15,415 nt of DNA from Sphingomonadales bacterium (GTDB taxonomy: Bacteria; Pseudomonadota; Alphaproteobacteria; Sphingomonadales; Sphingomonadaceae), in the NCBI GenBank assembly GCA_027489295.1, contig JAIYAA010000403.1:1-15415 (forward strand), in the 5' to 3' direction. The notes beneath the pieces are model-generated. The model searched no databases. It saw nothing but the letters and a program-made list of their open reading frames with translations, and was not told where the DNA came from. This document shows positions 1 through 7,311 of this stretch, in pieces; the first letter of the stretch is position 1, and each line of letters begins with the position of its first letter. Both the position numbers and the translations under genes were made by a program.

Positions 1-2
1 AC

Positions 3-251
3 GGATTGACCAGCATGCCGGTGCTGTCCGTGTTTGTCGTCGCACTGCTGTTTCGCGGGGTCGATGCCCGTGCGGCGATCTGCGGCCTGGTGGCGGGCGT
101 CGCCTTCTACGCCTTCGCGACGTTCGTCTGGGCGCCGCTCCACTATATCCACATGATCGCGATCACGCTGTTCTTCAGCATCGGCGTGTCGCTGAGCGTC
201 AATCGTCTCGTCTTTGGCGGGCAGGCAGAGCTGCGGCTGACACGGGCCTGA
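3..251 (+). CDS. Sodium:solute symporter (SSS family), C-terminal fragment
   Basis: The reading frame is open at the left edge and ends at TGA 249-251, so only the last ~82 residues are present. They form about three hydrophobic segments: one around VLSVFVVALLF, one around the AAICGLVAGVAFYAFATFVW stretch, and one after the motif PLHYIHM, followed by a short polar tail. The arrangement (a helix ending in a basic RGVDARAA turn, a Gly/Ala-rich helix, then HYIH and a final helix) resembles the C-terminus of SSS-family sodium/sugar symporters, which import a solute with Na+ across the inner membrane. The substrate cannot be read from this fragment. A sugar would suit the catabolic genes further right, but a signalling operon separates them. 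The gene is followed at once by a strong stem-loop, so it probably ends its own transcription unit. Confidence 0.7.
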   Translation, partial: GLTSMPVLSVFVVALLFRGVDARAAICGLVAGVAFYAFATFVWAPLHYIHMIAITLFFSIGVSLSVNRLVFGGQAELRLTRA

Positions 252-261
252 GGTTCGGAGC

Positions 262-298
262 TTCCGAAGGGGCGGGCTGCAGCTGCGCCCCTTCGGAA
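262..298 (+). terminator. Strong stem-loop after the symporter gene, putative terminator
   Basis: Bases 262-274 (TTCCGAAGGGGCG) and 286-298 (CGCCCCTTCGGAA) are perfect reverse complements. They give a 13-bp GC-rich stem with an 11-nt loop, starting 11 nt after the symporter stop. No T-run follows, so it is not a textbook intrinsic terminator; it may still terminate weakly or protect the 3' end. Its last four bases lie inside the GGAAC of the candidate EcfG promoter. Confidence 0.6.
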
Positions 299-319
299 CC
301 GAAACCGCCGATGCTCGTT
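295..319 (+). promoter_or_regulatory. Candidate EcfG (general stress sigma factor) promoter of the signalling operon
   Basis: GGAAC at 295-299 and CGTT at 316-319 are separated by exactly 16 nt. This equals the -35/-10 consensus GGAAC-N16/17-CGTT of the alphaproteobacterial extracytoplasmic sigma factor EcfG, which works with PhyR/NepR. It is on the right strand, about 95 nt upstream of the hybrid kinase start. With uniform bases, a match at either spacing on one strand of this ~160-bp gap is expected about 0.001 times. No convincing housekeeping -35/-10 pair was seen in the gap. Confidence 0.6.
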
Positions 320-413
320 TCGGCGCAACTATCGCCGCCATTCCCTTTTGGGTGCTTGTTCCAACGGCGCGGTGCGATATGCGATCGCAGGGGGCCGTTC
401 AGGACAGATGTGG

Positions 414-3400
414 ATGAAACGTCGGAGTTTGTTGCGCGAGTCCGGCAGACGGACTGTCTGGCCGGTGATTGGCCTGCTTGTCGGTCTGGCTTTCTTCCTC
501 GTCAGCGGCGCGCTTGCCTATCGCAACATTCAGGCGCTGCGCGACAATGACGCGGCGATCCGACACAGCCACACGGTTCTGATCGCGCTCGACGAGCTGC
601 TGTCGACCTTGCAGGACGCGGAGACGGGCCAGCGCGGCTATCTGCTGACGGGCGGGCAGGGCTATCTGGAGCCCTACGCCGAAGCAACCAAGACGGTTCA
701 GGCGCGCCTGGCGCGGCTGGAGGACCTGATCAGCGACAACGACGTGCAGCTTGGCAATGTTGCGCAGCTGCGCCGCCATGTCGATGCGAAGCTGGGCGAA
801 CTTCGCGAAACGATCCAGGCGCGCCGCACCCAGGGGCTGGCGGCCGCGCTCGCGATTGTCGGCACCGATCGCGGCAAGGTCAGCATGGATGCGATCCGAG
901 CCCAGCTCGCCGCGATGGCGCAGGAAGAAGGCCGGCTGCGCCAGCAGCGGCTCGACGACATGGCAGCCGCCTCGCAAGCGGCGATCGCCAGCGGGCTGGT
1001 CTCCAGCCTGATCGGCGCGGGGCTGACGCTGCTGATCTTCGTGCTGCTTCGCCGGAGCTTGCGCGAGCGGGCCAAGGAAGAATGGCTGCAAAACGGGCTG
1101 CTCGGCATTTCGGCCGCCGTTCGGGGCGATCGATCGGTGGAAGAGATCGCCGAGGCCGTGCTTGCCTATCTGGCGGATTCGCTCGGCTTCCAGGCCGGTG
1201 CGCTGTTCAAGGGCGAGGCGGGACTGTTCCGTCGTGTCGCCACGCTGGGCGTTCCGACCGAGGCCGACATGCCCCAGGCGTTCCATCTGCGCGAGGGGCT
1301 GCTCGGCCGCGTCGCCGCGGAAGGCAAGCCGATCCTGCTCGAGGACGTGCCCGAGCATTATCTCCAGATCGGCTCGGCCTTCGGTCGGGACAAGCCGCGT
1401 CATTTGCTGATCGTGCCGGCGATGGCCGACGCCGTGGTCAACGCTGTCATCGAGCTCGGTTTCTTCCATGCCACCGATCCGATGATGCTGGAGCTGCTCG
1501 AGCGCGCCGCGCCGGTGATCGGCGTTGCGCTGCGCTCGGCGCGCTTCCGTGCCCAGCTGCAGGATGCGCTGGAGGAAACGCAGCGCCAGGCCGCCGAGCT
1601 GCAGACCCAGAGCGAGGAACTGCAGGTCAACAACGAGGAGCTGGAAGAGCAGGGCCGGGCGCTGCGCGAATCCCAGGCGATGCTCGAACAGCAGCAGGTC
1701 GAACTGGAGCAGACCAACAGTCAGCTGGAGGAGCAGGCGCAGGCGCTGGAGAATCAGCGCGACGAGCTGGAGCGCGGCAGCAATGCGCTGCGTGCCAAGA
1801 CGCGCGAGCTGGAACAGGCCAGCCAGTACAAGAGCGATTTCCTCGCCAATATGAGCCACGAGCTGCGCACCCCGCTCAACTCGCTGCTGATCCTTGCCAA
1901 GCTTCTGGGCGACAATGCCCCGCATACGCTGACCGCGGAGCAGATAAAATTCGCGCGGACGATCGAATCCTCGGGCAATGATCTGCTCACCTTGATCAAT
2001 GACATTCTGGATCTCTCGAAGATCGAAGCGGGCCATGTCGATATCCGCCCGGAGCCGGTAAGCCTGGTGCGGCTCGGCACCGATCTGCGCCAGACCTTCC
2101 AGCCGGTGGCCGAACAGCGCGGCCTGACGCTCGACATCGTGCTGGAAGACACGGCGCCGCGGGGGATCGAGACCGATCGCATGCGGCTGGAGCAGATCCT
2201 GAAGAACCTGCTGTCCAACGCGCTCAAGTTCACCGAGAAGGGCAGTGTCCGGCTGGATATCCGCGTTGCGGGGGACGGGATCGCCTTTGCGGTGCGCGAT
2301 ACCGGGATCGGTATCTCCGCCGAACAGCAGCGGATGATCTTCGAGGCGTTCCATCAGGCTGACGGCACCATCAACCGCCGCTATGGCGGAACGGGCCTGG
2401 GTCTGTCGATCTCGCGCGAACTCGCGCGCCTGCTGGGCGGCGGCATCACGCTCGATAGCCGCGCCGGCGAAGGCAGCACCTTCACGCTGACGCTGCCGGC
2501 CCGCTATGACGCATCGGCGGTTAAGCCGCGCGAGCATGTCGCGCCGGCGGCTACGCCGGCTGCTGCGCCGATGCCGGCCGCGGCACCTGCATCCGTCGCG
2601 AAGCCGCCGCGCCGCGCCGCGACGGCGGCGGACTGGGCCTTGGAGGACGATCGCGATGCGCTGGTCCCCGGCGGTCGCCATCTGCTGGTCATCGAAGACG
2701 ACCCGGTCTTCGCCTCGATCGTCTGCGACCTTTCCCGTGAACTCGGCTTCCAGTGCCTGATCGCCAGCACCGCCGACGAGGCGCTGCATCTGGCGCGCAC
2801 CTATCGTCCGAGTGCGGTGGTGCTGGATCTTGGCCTGCCCGACCAGTCCGGCCTGATCGTGCTGGACCGGCTGAAGCAGGAAGACGCGACCCGGCACATC
2901 CCGATCCACGTCATCTCCGCCGCCGACCAGAGCCAGACGGCGCTGTCGCTCGGCGCGGTCGGCTACCACATCAAGCCGATCAAGCGCGAGCTGTTGGCCG
3001 AAGTGCTGGAGAACCTCCAGGCACGCACCGCAAGCCGCATGCGGCGCGTCCTCATTGTCGAGGACGATGCCGTGCAGCGCGATGCGGTCGCACGTCTGCT
3101 GCGGACCGACGATGTCGAGACGGTCGGCGTCAGCACTGCCGCCGAATGCCTGGAGATGCTGCGCAGCCAGACCTTCGACTGCATGGTGCTCGACCTGTCG
3201 CTGCCGGATGCCTCGGGCTTTTCGCTGCTGGAGACGCTGAGCCAGGAGGACGGTGCGCACAGCTTCCCGCCGGTGATCGTCTATACCGGTCATGATCTCA
3301 GCGCCGACGACGAGCAGAAGCTGCGCCGCTACTCCAGCTCGATCATCATCAAGGGCGCCAAGTCGCCCGAACGGCTGCTCGACGAGGTGTCGCTCTTCCT

Positions 3401-3863
3401 CCACCAGGTCGTCTCCGAACTGCCGAGCGAGCAACAGGAGATGATCCAGAACGCGCGTCGGCGCGATGCGGTGCTGGAGGGGCGGCGGGTGCTGATCGTC
3501 GAGGACGACGTCCGCAACGTCTATTCGCTGACCAGCGTGCTGGAGCCGCGCGGCGTGCTCGTGCGCATCGCCCGCAACGGCCAGGAGGCACTGGACGCAC
3601 TGGCCGAGGCGGCGACGGATCCGGACAAGGCCGTCGATCTGGCGCTCATGGACGTGATGATGCCGGTGATGGACGGGCTCACCGCCACGCGCGAGATTCG
3701 GAAAGACCCGCGCTGGTCGAGGCTGCCGATCATCATGCTCACCGCCAAGGCGATGCCCGACGATCAGGAACGCTGCATCGAAGCGGGTGCCAGCGACTAC
3801 ATGGCCAAGCCGATCGACGTCGACAAGCTGCTGTCGCTGGTCCGCGTGTGGATGCCGCGATGA
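414..3863 (+). CDS. Hybrid sensor histidine kinase, CHASE3-GAF-HisKA-HATPase with three receiver domains
   Basis: This 1149-residue membrane kinase has a TM helix (~15-36), then a periplasmic CHASE3 domain (~40-185) with the signature DAETGQRGYLLTG near 68-80. A second TM helix (~191-213) leads to a GAF-like domain (~226-380) and a Glu/Gln-rich coiled coil (~381-475). HisKA carries the phospho-acceptor His482 in SHELRTPL. The HATPase has the N box (NLLSNALKF), DTGIGIS and GGTGLGLSIS. An Ala/Pro linker (~700-755) precedes three receivers with phospho-acceptor Asp805, Asp927 and Asp1080. It should autophosphorylate and pass phosphate to its own receivers or to partners. ATG 414 is chosen because AGGA (401-404) lies 9 nt upstream; ATG 408 and TTG 348 are in-frame alternatives. 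The stop overlaps cheR by ATGA. No HPt or DNA-binding output is visible. The ligand is unknown. Confidence 0.93.
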   Translation: MKRRSLLRESGRRTVWPVIGLLVGLAFFLVSGALAYRNIQALRDNDAAIRHSHTVLIALDELLSTLQDAETGQRGYLLTGGQGYLEPYAEATKTVQARLARLEDLISDNDVQLGNVAQLRRHVDAKLGELRETIQARRTQGLAAALAIVGTDRGKVSMDAIRAQLAAMAQEEGRLRQQRLDDMAAASQAAIASGLVSSLIGAGLTLLIFVLLRRSLRERAKEEWLQNGLLGISAAVRGDRSVEEIAEAVLAYLADSLGFQAGALFKGEAGLFRRVATLGVPTEADMPQAFHLREGLLGRVAAEGKPILLEDVPEHYLQIGSAFGRDKPRHLLIVPAMADAVVNAVIELGFFHATDPMMLELLERAAPVIGVALRSARFRAQLQDALEETQRQAAELQTQSEELQVNNEELEEQGRALRESQAMLEQQQVELEQTNSQLEEQAQALENQRDELERGSNALRAKTRELEQASQYKSDFLANMSHELRTPLNSLLILAKLLGDNAPHTLTAEQIKFARTIESSGNDLLTLINDILDLSKIEAGHVDIRPEPVSLVRLGTDLRQTFQPVAEQRGLTLDIVLEDTAPRGIETDRMRLEQILKNLLSNALKFTEKGSVRLDIRVAGDGIAFAVRDTGIGISAEQQRMIFEAFHQADGTINRRYGGTGLGLSISRELARLLGGGITLDSRAGEGSTFTLTLPARYDASAVKPREHVAPAATPAAAPMPAAAPASVAKPPRRAATAADWALEDDRDALVPGGRHLLVIEDDPVFASIVCDLSRELGFQCLIASTADEALHLARTYRPSAVVLDLGLPDQSGLIVLDRLKQEDATRHIPIHVISAADQSQTALSLGAVGYHIKPIKRELLAEVLENLQARTASRMRRVLIVEDDAVQRDAVARLLRTDDVETVGVSTAAECLEMLRSQTFDCMVLDLSLPDASGFSLLETLSQEDGAHSFPPVIVYTGHDLSADDEQKLRRYSSSIIIKGAKSPERLLDEVSLFLHQVVSELPSEQQEMIQNARRRDAVLEGRRVLIVEDDVRNVYSLTSVLEPRGVLVRIARNGQEALDALAEAATDPDKAVDLALMDVMMPVMDGLTATREIRKDPRWSRLPIIMLTAKAMPDDQERCIEAGASDYMAKPIDVDKLLSLVRVWMPR

Positions 3864-4699
3864 GCGAGGCCCCGATCGAACCGGACATCGACGATATCGA
3901 GATCGAGCTGCTGCTCGAGGCGTTGTTCCGCCGCTATCATTACGACTTTCGCCACTATGCCCGTGCCTCGATCAAGCGGCGCCTGATCCAGGCGCGGGGG
4001 CGGCTGGGGTTCACCAGCTTCTCCGCGCTGCAGGAACGGCTGCTCCGCGATCCGGACATGCTGGCCAAATTGCTCAACTACCTCACCGTCCAGGTGAGCG
4101 AGATGTTTCGCGATCCCAGCTATTTCCGAGCACTGCGCGAAAAGGTGGTGCCGCATCTGCGCACCTATCCCTCGCTCAAGATCTGGATCGCCGGGTGCAG
4201 CAATGGCGAGGAGGTCTATTCCCTCGCCATCCTGTTCCGCGAAGAGGGGTTGGAACACCGCACGATCTTCTACGCGACGGACATAAACCCCAAGGCGCTG
4301 CGAGCGGCCGAGGCCGGCGTCTATCCGCTCGACCAGATCCGCAAGTTCACCGAGAACCATCAGAAGTCCGGCGCCCGCACCTCGCTTTCGGACTACTATG
4401 TCGCCGATTATGACCGGGCGATCTTCGACAGCAGCCTGCGGGCCAATGTCGTCTTCTCGGATCACAGTCTGGCGACGGATTCGGTGTTCGCCGAAATGCA
4501 CCTGATCTCGTGCCGGAACGTGCTGATCTATTTCGATCGAGGCCTGCAGGAGCGGGCGGTGGGGCTGTTCGATGCCTCGCTGGTGCGTCGCGGCTTTCTG
4601 GGGCTTGGCCGCAAGGAAAGCCTGCGCTTCTCAGACCATGCGCCAGGCTTTGCCGACTTTGTCCGTGAGGAGAAGATCTACCAGCGGCGCGACCGATGA
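3860..4699 (+). CDS. cheR: CheR-type protein-glutamate O-methyltransferase
   Basis: This 279-residue protein matches CheR in length and layout. A small helical N-terminal domain (~10-85) is followed by a SAM-dependent methyltransferase domain. The SAM-binding motif AGCSNGEE is at 111-118 and the family signature CRNVLIYF at 218-225. CheR enzymes transfer methyl groups from SAM to glutamates of chemoreceptor coiled coils. The ATG overlaps the kinase stop (ATGA), and the gene's own stop overlaps the cheB start in the same way, so translation is probably coupled and stoichiometry tuned. No methyl-accepting chemoreceptor, CheA or CheW lies in the window, so the substrate may be a histidine kinase of this operon or a receptor elsewhere. 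No TPR or pentapeptide receptor-binding region is seen. Confidence 0.93.
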   Translation: MSEAPIEPDIDDIEIELLLEALFRRYHYDFRHYARASIKRRLIQARGRLGFTSFSALQERLLRDPDMLAKLLNYLTVQVSEMFRDPSYFRALREKVVPHLRTYPSLKIWIAGCSNGEEVYSLAILFREEGLEHRTIFYATDINPKALRAAEAGVYPLDQIRKFTENHQKSGARTSLSDYYVADYDRAIFDSSLRANVVFSDHSLATDSVFAEMHLISCRNVLIYFDRGLQERAVGLFDASLVRRGFLGLGRKESLRFSDHAPGFADFVREEKIYQRRDR

Positions 4700-5253
4700 G
4701 CGGCATGGTTGTGGTCGGCACCTCCGCGGGGGGTGTCCAGGCGCTCCTGGCGCTGTTGCCGGCGCTGCCCGCCGATTTCGCCTGCCCCGTGCTGATCGTG
4801 GTGCATGTGCCGCCGGACCATGACCACACGCTGCCCTCGCTGTTCGAGCGCCACTGCCGGATGCAGGTTCGCGAGGCGGAGGACAAGGAAACGCCCGAGG
4901 CCGGCATCATCTATTTTGCGCCGTCCAATTATCACCTGCTGGTCGAGCCGGACGGCAGCATGGCGCTTTCGGCCGACGACCCGGTCAACCATAGCCGCCC
5001 CTCGATCGATCTGCTGTTCGAAACCGCAGCCGATGCCCTGCGGCATCGCCTTGTCGGCGTGCTGCTCACCGGCGCCAATCATGACGGCGCGGAGGGGCTG
5101 GCGGCCGTTGCCCGTGCCGGCGGTACCGCGATCGTCCAGGATCCCGCCACCGCGCAGGTTCCGACCATGCCGGCGGCGGGACTTGCACGCTGTCCCGACG
5201 CCGCCCGCCTGCCGCTCGATGCCATTGCCTCCCATCTCGTACGATTGGCCTGA
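4696..5253 (+). CDS. cheB: Stand-alone CheB methylesterase domain protein (no receiver)
   Basis: This 185-residue protein is only the catalytic half of CheB. The triad can be read as Ser10 in GTSAGG, His37 in VVHVP and Asp130 in TGANHDGAEG. CheB hydrolyses glutamyl methyl esters, and deamidates Gln, in receptor coiled coils, opposing CheR. Classical CheB is about 350 residues, with an N-terminal receiver that blocks the active site until phosphorylated. That receiver is absent here and the frame starts straight at the Rossmann-like first strand, so control must come from elsewhere, perhaps from the receivers of the neighbouring kinases. It overlaps cheR by ATGA and is followed after 4 nt by the receiver-kinase gene. 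Confidence 0.92.
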   Translation: MSGMVVVGTSAGGVQALLALLPALPADFACPVLIVVHVPPDHDHTLPSLFERHCRMQVREAEDKETPEAGIIYFAPSNYHLLVEPDGSMALSADDPVNHSRPSIDLLFETAADALRHRLVGVLLTGANHDGAEGLAAVARAGGTAIVQDPATAQVPTMPAAGLARCPDAARLPLDAIASHLVRLA

Positions 5254-5257
5254 TTCC

Positions 5258-6406
5258 ATGTCCCCACCCGATCCCGTCAACTTCCTGCTGGTCGACGACC
5301 TCGACGAGAACCTGCTCGCGCTGGAGGCGCTGCTTCGCCGCGACGGGCTGCGCTGCCTCAAGGCGCGATCGGGCGACGAGGCGCTGGAGTTGCTGCTCGT
5401 GCACGACGTCGCGTTGGCGCTGCTCGACGTGCAGATGCCGGGGATGGACGGGTTCGAACTCGCCGAGTTCCTTCGCGGCAATGAGCGTACGCGGCACGTG
5501 CCGATCATCTTCCTCACGGCGGGAAGTGCCGATGCCCAGCGCCGCTTCCGCGGGTATGAGGCCGGCGCGGTCGACTTCCTGCAGAAGCCGATCGACGCGG
5601 GCATCCTGCGCTCCAAGAGCGACGTGTTCTTCGATCTCTACGAGCAGCGCCGCCAGATCATCGCCCAGCGCGACCAGCTTGCGCGGCTGACCGAGAGCCT
5701 GCAGGCGGCCGACCGGCGCAAGAACGCCTTTCTAGGCATGGTCGGCCATGAGCTGCGCAACCCGATCATGGCGCTCACCGCGGGGCTGCACCTGCTCGCG
5801 CGCAAGGGCATGGATCCGGCGACGGATCCGATCCGTGCGCAGATGGGGCGGCAGGTCGACCATATGAACCGGCTGATCGAGGATCTGCTGGATGTCGCCC
5901 GGATCGATCAGGGCAAGATCGTCCTGCGCACCGGTCGCATCGCCCTGTCAGACGCGATCGCCCTCGCGGTCGAGATCAGTCAGCCGCAGATCGAGGCGCG
6001 GCAGCATGCCCTGACGGTAACGCTGCCCGAGGCGCCGATCTGGCTCGACGCCGACCTGGCCCGGATCGCGCAGGTGGTGAACAATCTTCTGGCCAACGCC
6101 GCCAAATATACGCCGGAAGGGGGCGCGATCCAGCTGTCGGCGCGGTGCGAGGGTACGCGCGCGGTAATCGAGGTGGCGGATACGGGCCTCGGCATTCCGC
6201 CCGAAATGCAGGCGCAGGTGTTCGATCTTTTCGCCCAGGTCGATCGCGGCGAGGGCCAGACCGAAGGCCTCGGCATCGGGCTGGCGCTGGTCCGTCAGCT
6301 CGTGTCGCTCCATGGTGGCACGATCGCGCTCAAGGAGAGCGTGGTAGGCAAGGGATCAATTTTCGAGGTCGTGCTGCCCTGCCTGGACGACAGGCGAGCC
6401 GCCTAG
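5258..6406 (+). CDS. Soluble receiver-histidine kinase (REC-HisKA-HATPase)
   Basis: This 382-residue protein has no membrane segment. It has an N-terminal receiver (~8-125; acidic VDD pocket, phospho-acceptor Asp57 in LLDVQMPGMDG, conserved Lys in the LQKPID loop) and a short helical linker. HisKA has His164 in VGHELRNP. The HATPase carries an N box (NNLLANAAKYTPEGG), DTGLGIP and a G2 box ending GLGIGLALV. Such proteins act as phosphorelay intermediates: the receiver takes phosphate from an upstream kinase and alters the attached kinase's activity. ATG 5258 is 4 nt after the cheB stop with no clear Shine-Dalgarno, which suggests coupled translation. The membrane hybrid kinase at the head of the operon is the obvious donor (inference). 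The next gene is convergent, 20 nt away, and no terminator hairpin was seen between them. Confidence 0.92.
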   Translation: MSPPDPVNFLLVDDLDENLLALEALLRRDGLRCLKARSGDEALELLLVHDVALALLDVQMPGMDGFELAEFLRGNERTRHVPIIFLTAGSADAQRRFRGYEAGAVDFLQKPIDAGILRSKSDVFFDLYEQRRQIIAQRDQLARLTESLQAADRRKNAFLGMVGHELRNPIMALTAGLHLLARKGMDPATDPIRAQMGRQVDHMNRLIEDLLDVARIDQGKIVLRTGRIALSDAIALAVEISQPQIEARQHALTVTLPEAPIWLDADLARIAQVVNNLLANAAKYTPEGGAIQLSARCEGTRAVIEVADTGLGIPPEMQAQVFDLFAQVDRGEGQTEGLGIGLALVRQLVSLHGGTIALKESVVGKGSIFEVVLPCLDDRRAA

Positions 6407-6426
6407 CCGCGAAGCACCGCCGGCGT

Positions 6427-7242
6427 TCAGGCCGTGGGCATGCGATCCGCCGGCCGCCATCCCAGCGCGAGTGAAATGCGCTCGGCGGTCTGCCCCAGCG
6501 TCTGCTGCGCCTGCTCGACCGTGGCGACCTGCGAGCCGTCTAGAACCTCCAGATAGGGCACGGTGAGCGCGGCGAGCAGCTCGCCGTCGAACCCGAACAC
6601 GGGGCAGCTCAGATCGGTGACGCCGCGGGTGATCGGGCTTTGCCGGCGGCACTGGCCGTCCGTCCGCACCTGCGCCAATCGTGCAGACAGCGCATCCGCA
6701 TCAAAGGGCGCGCCGCGCGGGGCGGCGGCGCGCTCGAGCAGACGGTCCGCGCGCTCCGGACTGGCGAAGGCGAGCAGGACATGGCCCGAGCAGCTGTCGA
6801 TCAGATCGATGGTCGCGCCGACCCGCAGCGCAAAGCCGCGGGTGCCGGGATTTTCCTCGCGCGCGATCACCAGCCCTTCGCCCGCCTTTGCGACCACCAA
6901 GTGGCAGGATTGGCCGACCGCTGCCGCCAGTGCCTGCATCTCCGGCTGCGCGGTCACGACCAGCTTGCGCGCCGGCGTGGCGCGATAGGCGACATCCAGG
7001 AACTTGTAGGTCGCGGTGTAGCGATCGGTAAGGTCGCACTTCTGGAGATAGCCGGCCTCCTCCATCACCACGACGATCCGGAACAGCTCGCCAAGCGATC
7101 GCCCGAGCGCGGCCGCCATCTCGCTGGCGAGCAGCCCCTGCGGGTTGTTGGCCAGAAGCTCGATGATCAGGAACGCCTTGTCGAGCGCCGGCGCACTGTA
7201 GCTGCCCTTGCGCTGCGTCGGGGCTCCGGTTCTTTTCGGCAT
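6427..7242 (-). CDS. IclR-family transcriptional regulator (first of two)
   Basis: This 271-residue protein has the IclR layout. An N-terminal winged helix-turn-helix (~18-80; ALDKAFLIIELLANNPQGL, then the recognition segment SEMAAALGRSLGELFRIV) is followed by a C-terminal effector-binding domain (~90-260). The latter includes VITAQP-like and GFALRVGATIDLIDSCSGHVLLAF segments and a late CPVFGFDGELLAALTVP strand. IclR proteins bind operator palindromes as dimers or tetramers and respond to small metabolites, often sugar acids. The start ATG (7242-7240) has GAGAG just upstream. It lies 69 nt downstream of the zinc dehydrogenase on the same strand and is probably co-transcribed with it. Its likely targets are the divergent region 8323-8574 and its palindrome (inference from position). 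The effector is unknown. Confidence 0.9.
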   Translation of the reverse strand: MPKRTGAPTQRKGSYSAPALDKAFLIIELLANNPQGLLASEMAAALGRSLGELFRIVVVMEEAGYLQKCDLTDRYTATYKFLDVAYRATPARKLVVTAQPEMQALAAAVGQSCHLVVAKAGEGLVIAREENPGTRGFALRVGATIDLIDSCSGHVLLAFASPERADRLLERAAAPRGAPFDADALSARLAQVRTDGQCRRQSPITRGVTDLSCPVFGFDGELLAALTVPYLEVLDGSQVATVEQAQQTLGQTAERISLALGWRPADRMPTA

Positions 7243-7263
7243 CGTCTCTCGCTGTGCTGATCA

Positions 7264-7290
7264 CCGCCCGCGCTAGCGAAAATCGGGCGG
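7264..7290 (-). other. Inverted repeat between the dehydrogenase and IclR genes
   Basis: CCGCCCG (7264-7270) and CGGGCGG (7284-7290) form a 7-bp perfect stem around a 13-nt loop that contains the palindrome CGCTAGCG. It lies in the 69-nt gap of the minus-strand dehydrogenase-IclR unit, so it could be a partial terminator or mRNA-processing hairpin that lowers regulator expression. No T-run follows on either strand. The role is unproven. Confidence 0.35.
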
Positions 7291-7311
7291 CGGCGGAAGG
7301 CGGGGCGCCGA

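Noticed and set aside
399..3434. 1011-codon open frame on the minus strand opposite the hybrid kinase
   Set aside because: Its translation is a Gln/Arg/Asp-rich shadow of the coiled coil and receivers with no recognisable domain. High-GC codon bias keeps antisense frames open; the plus frame has complete kinase motifs.
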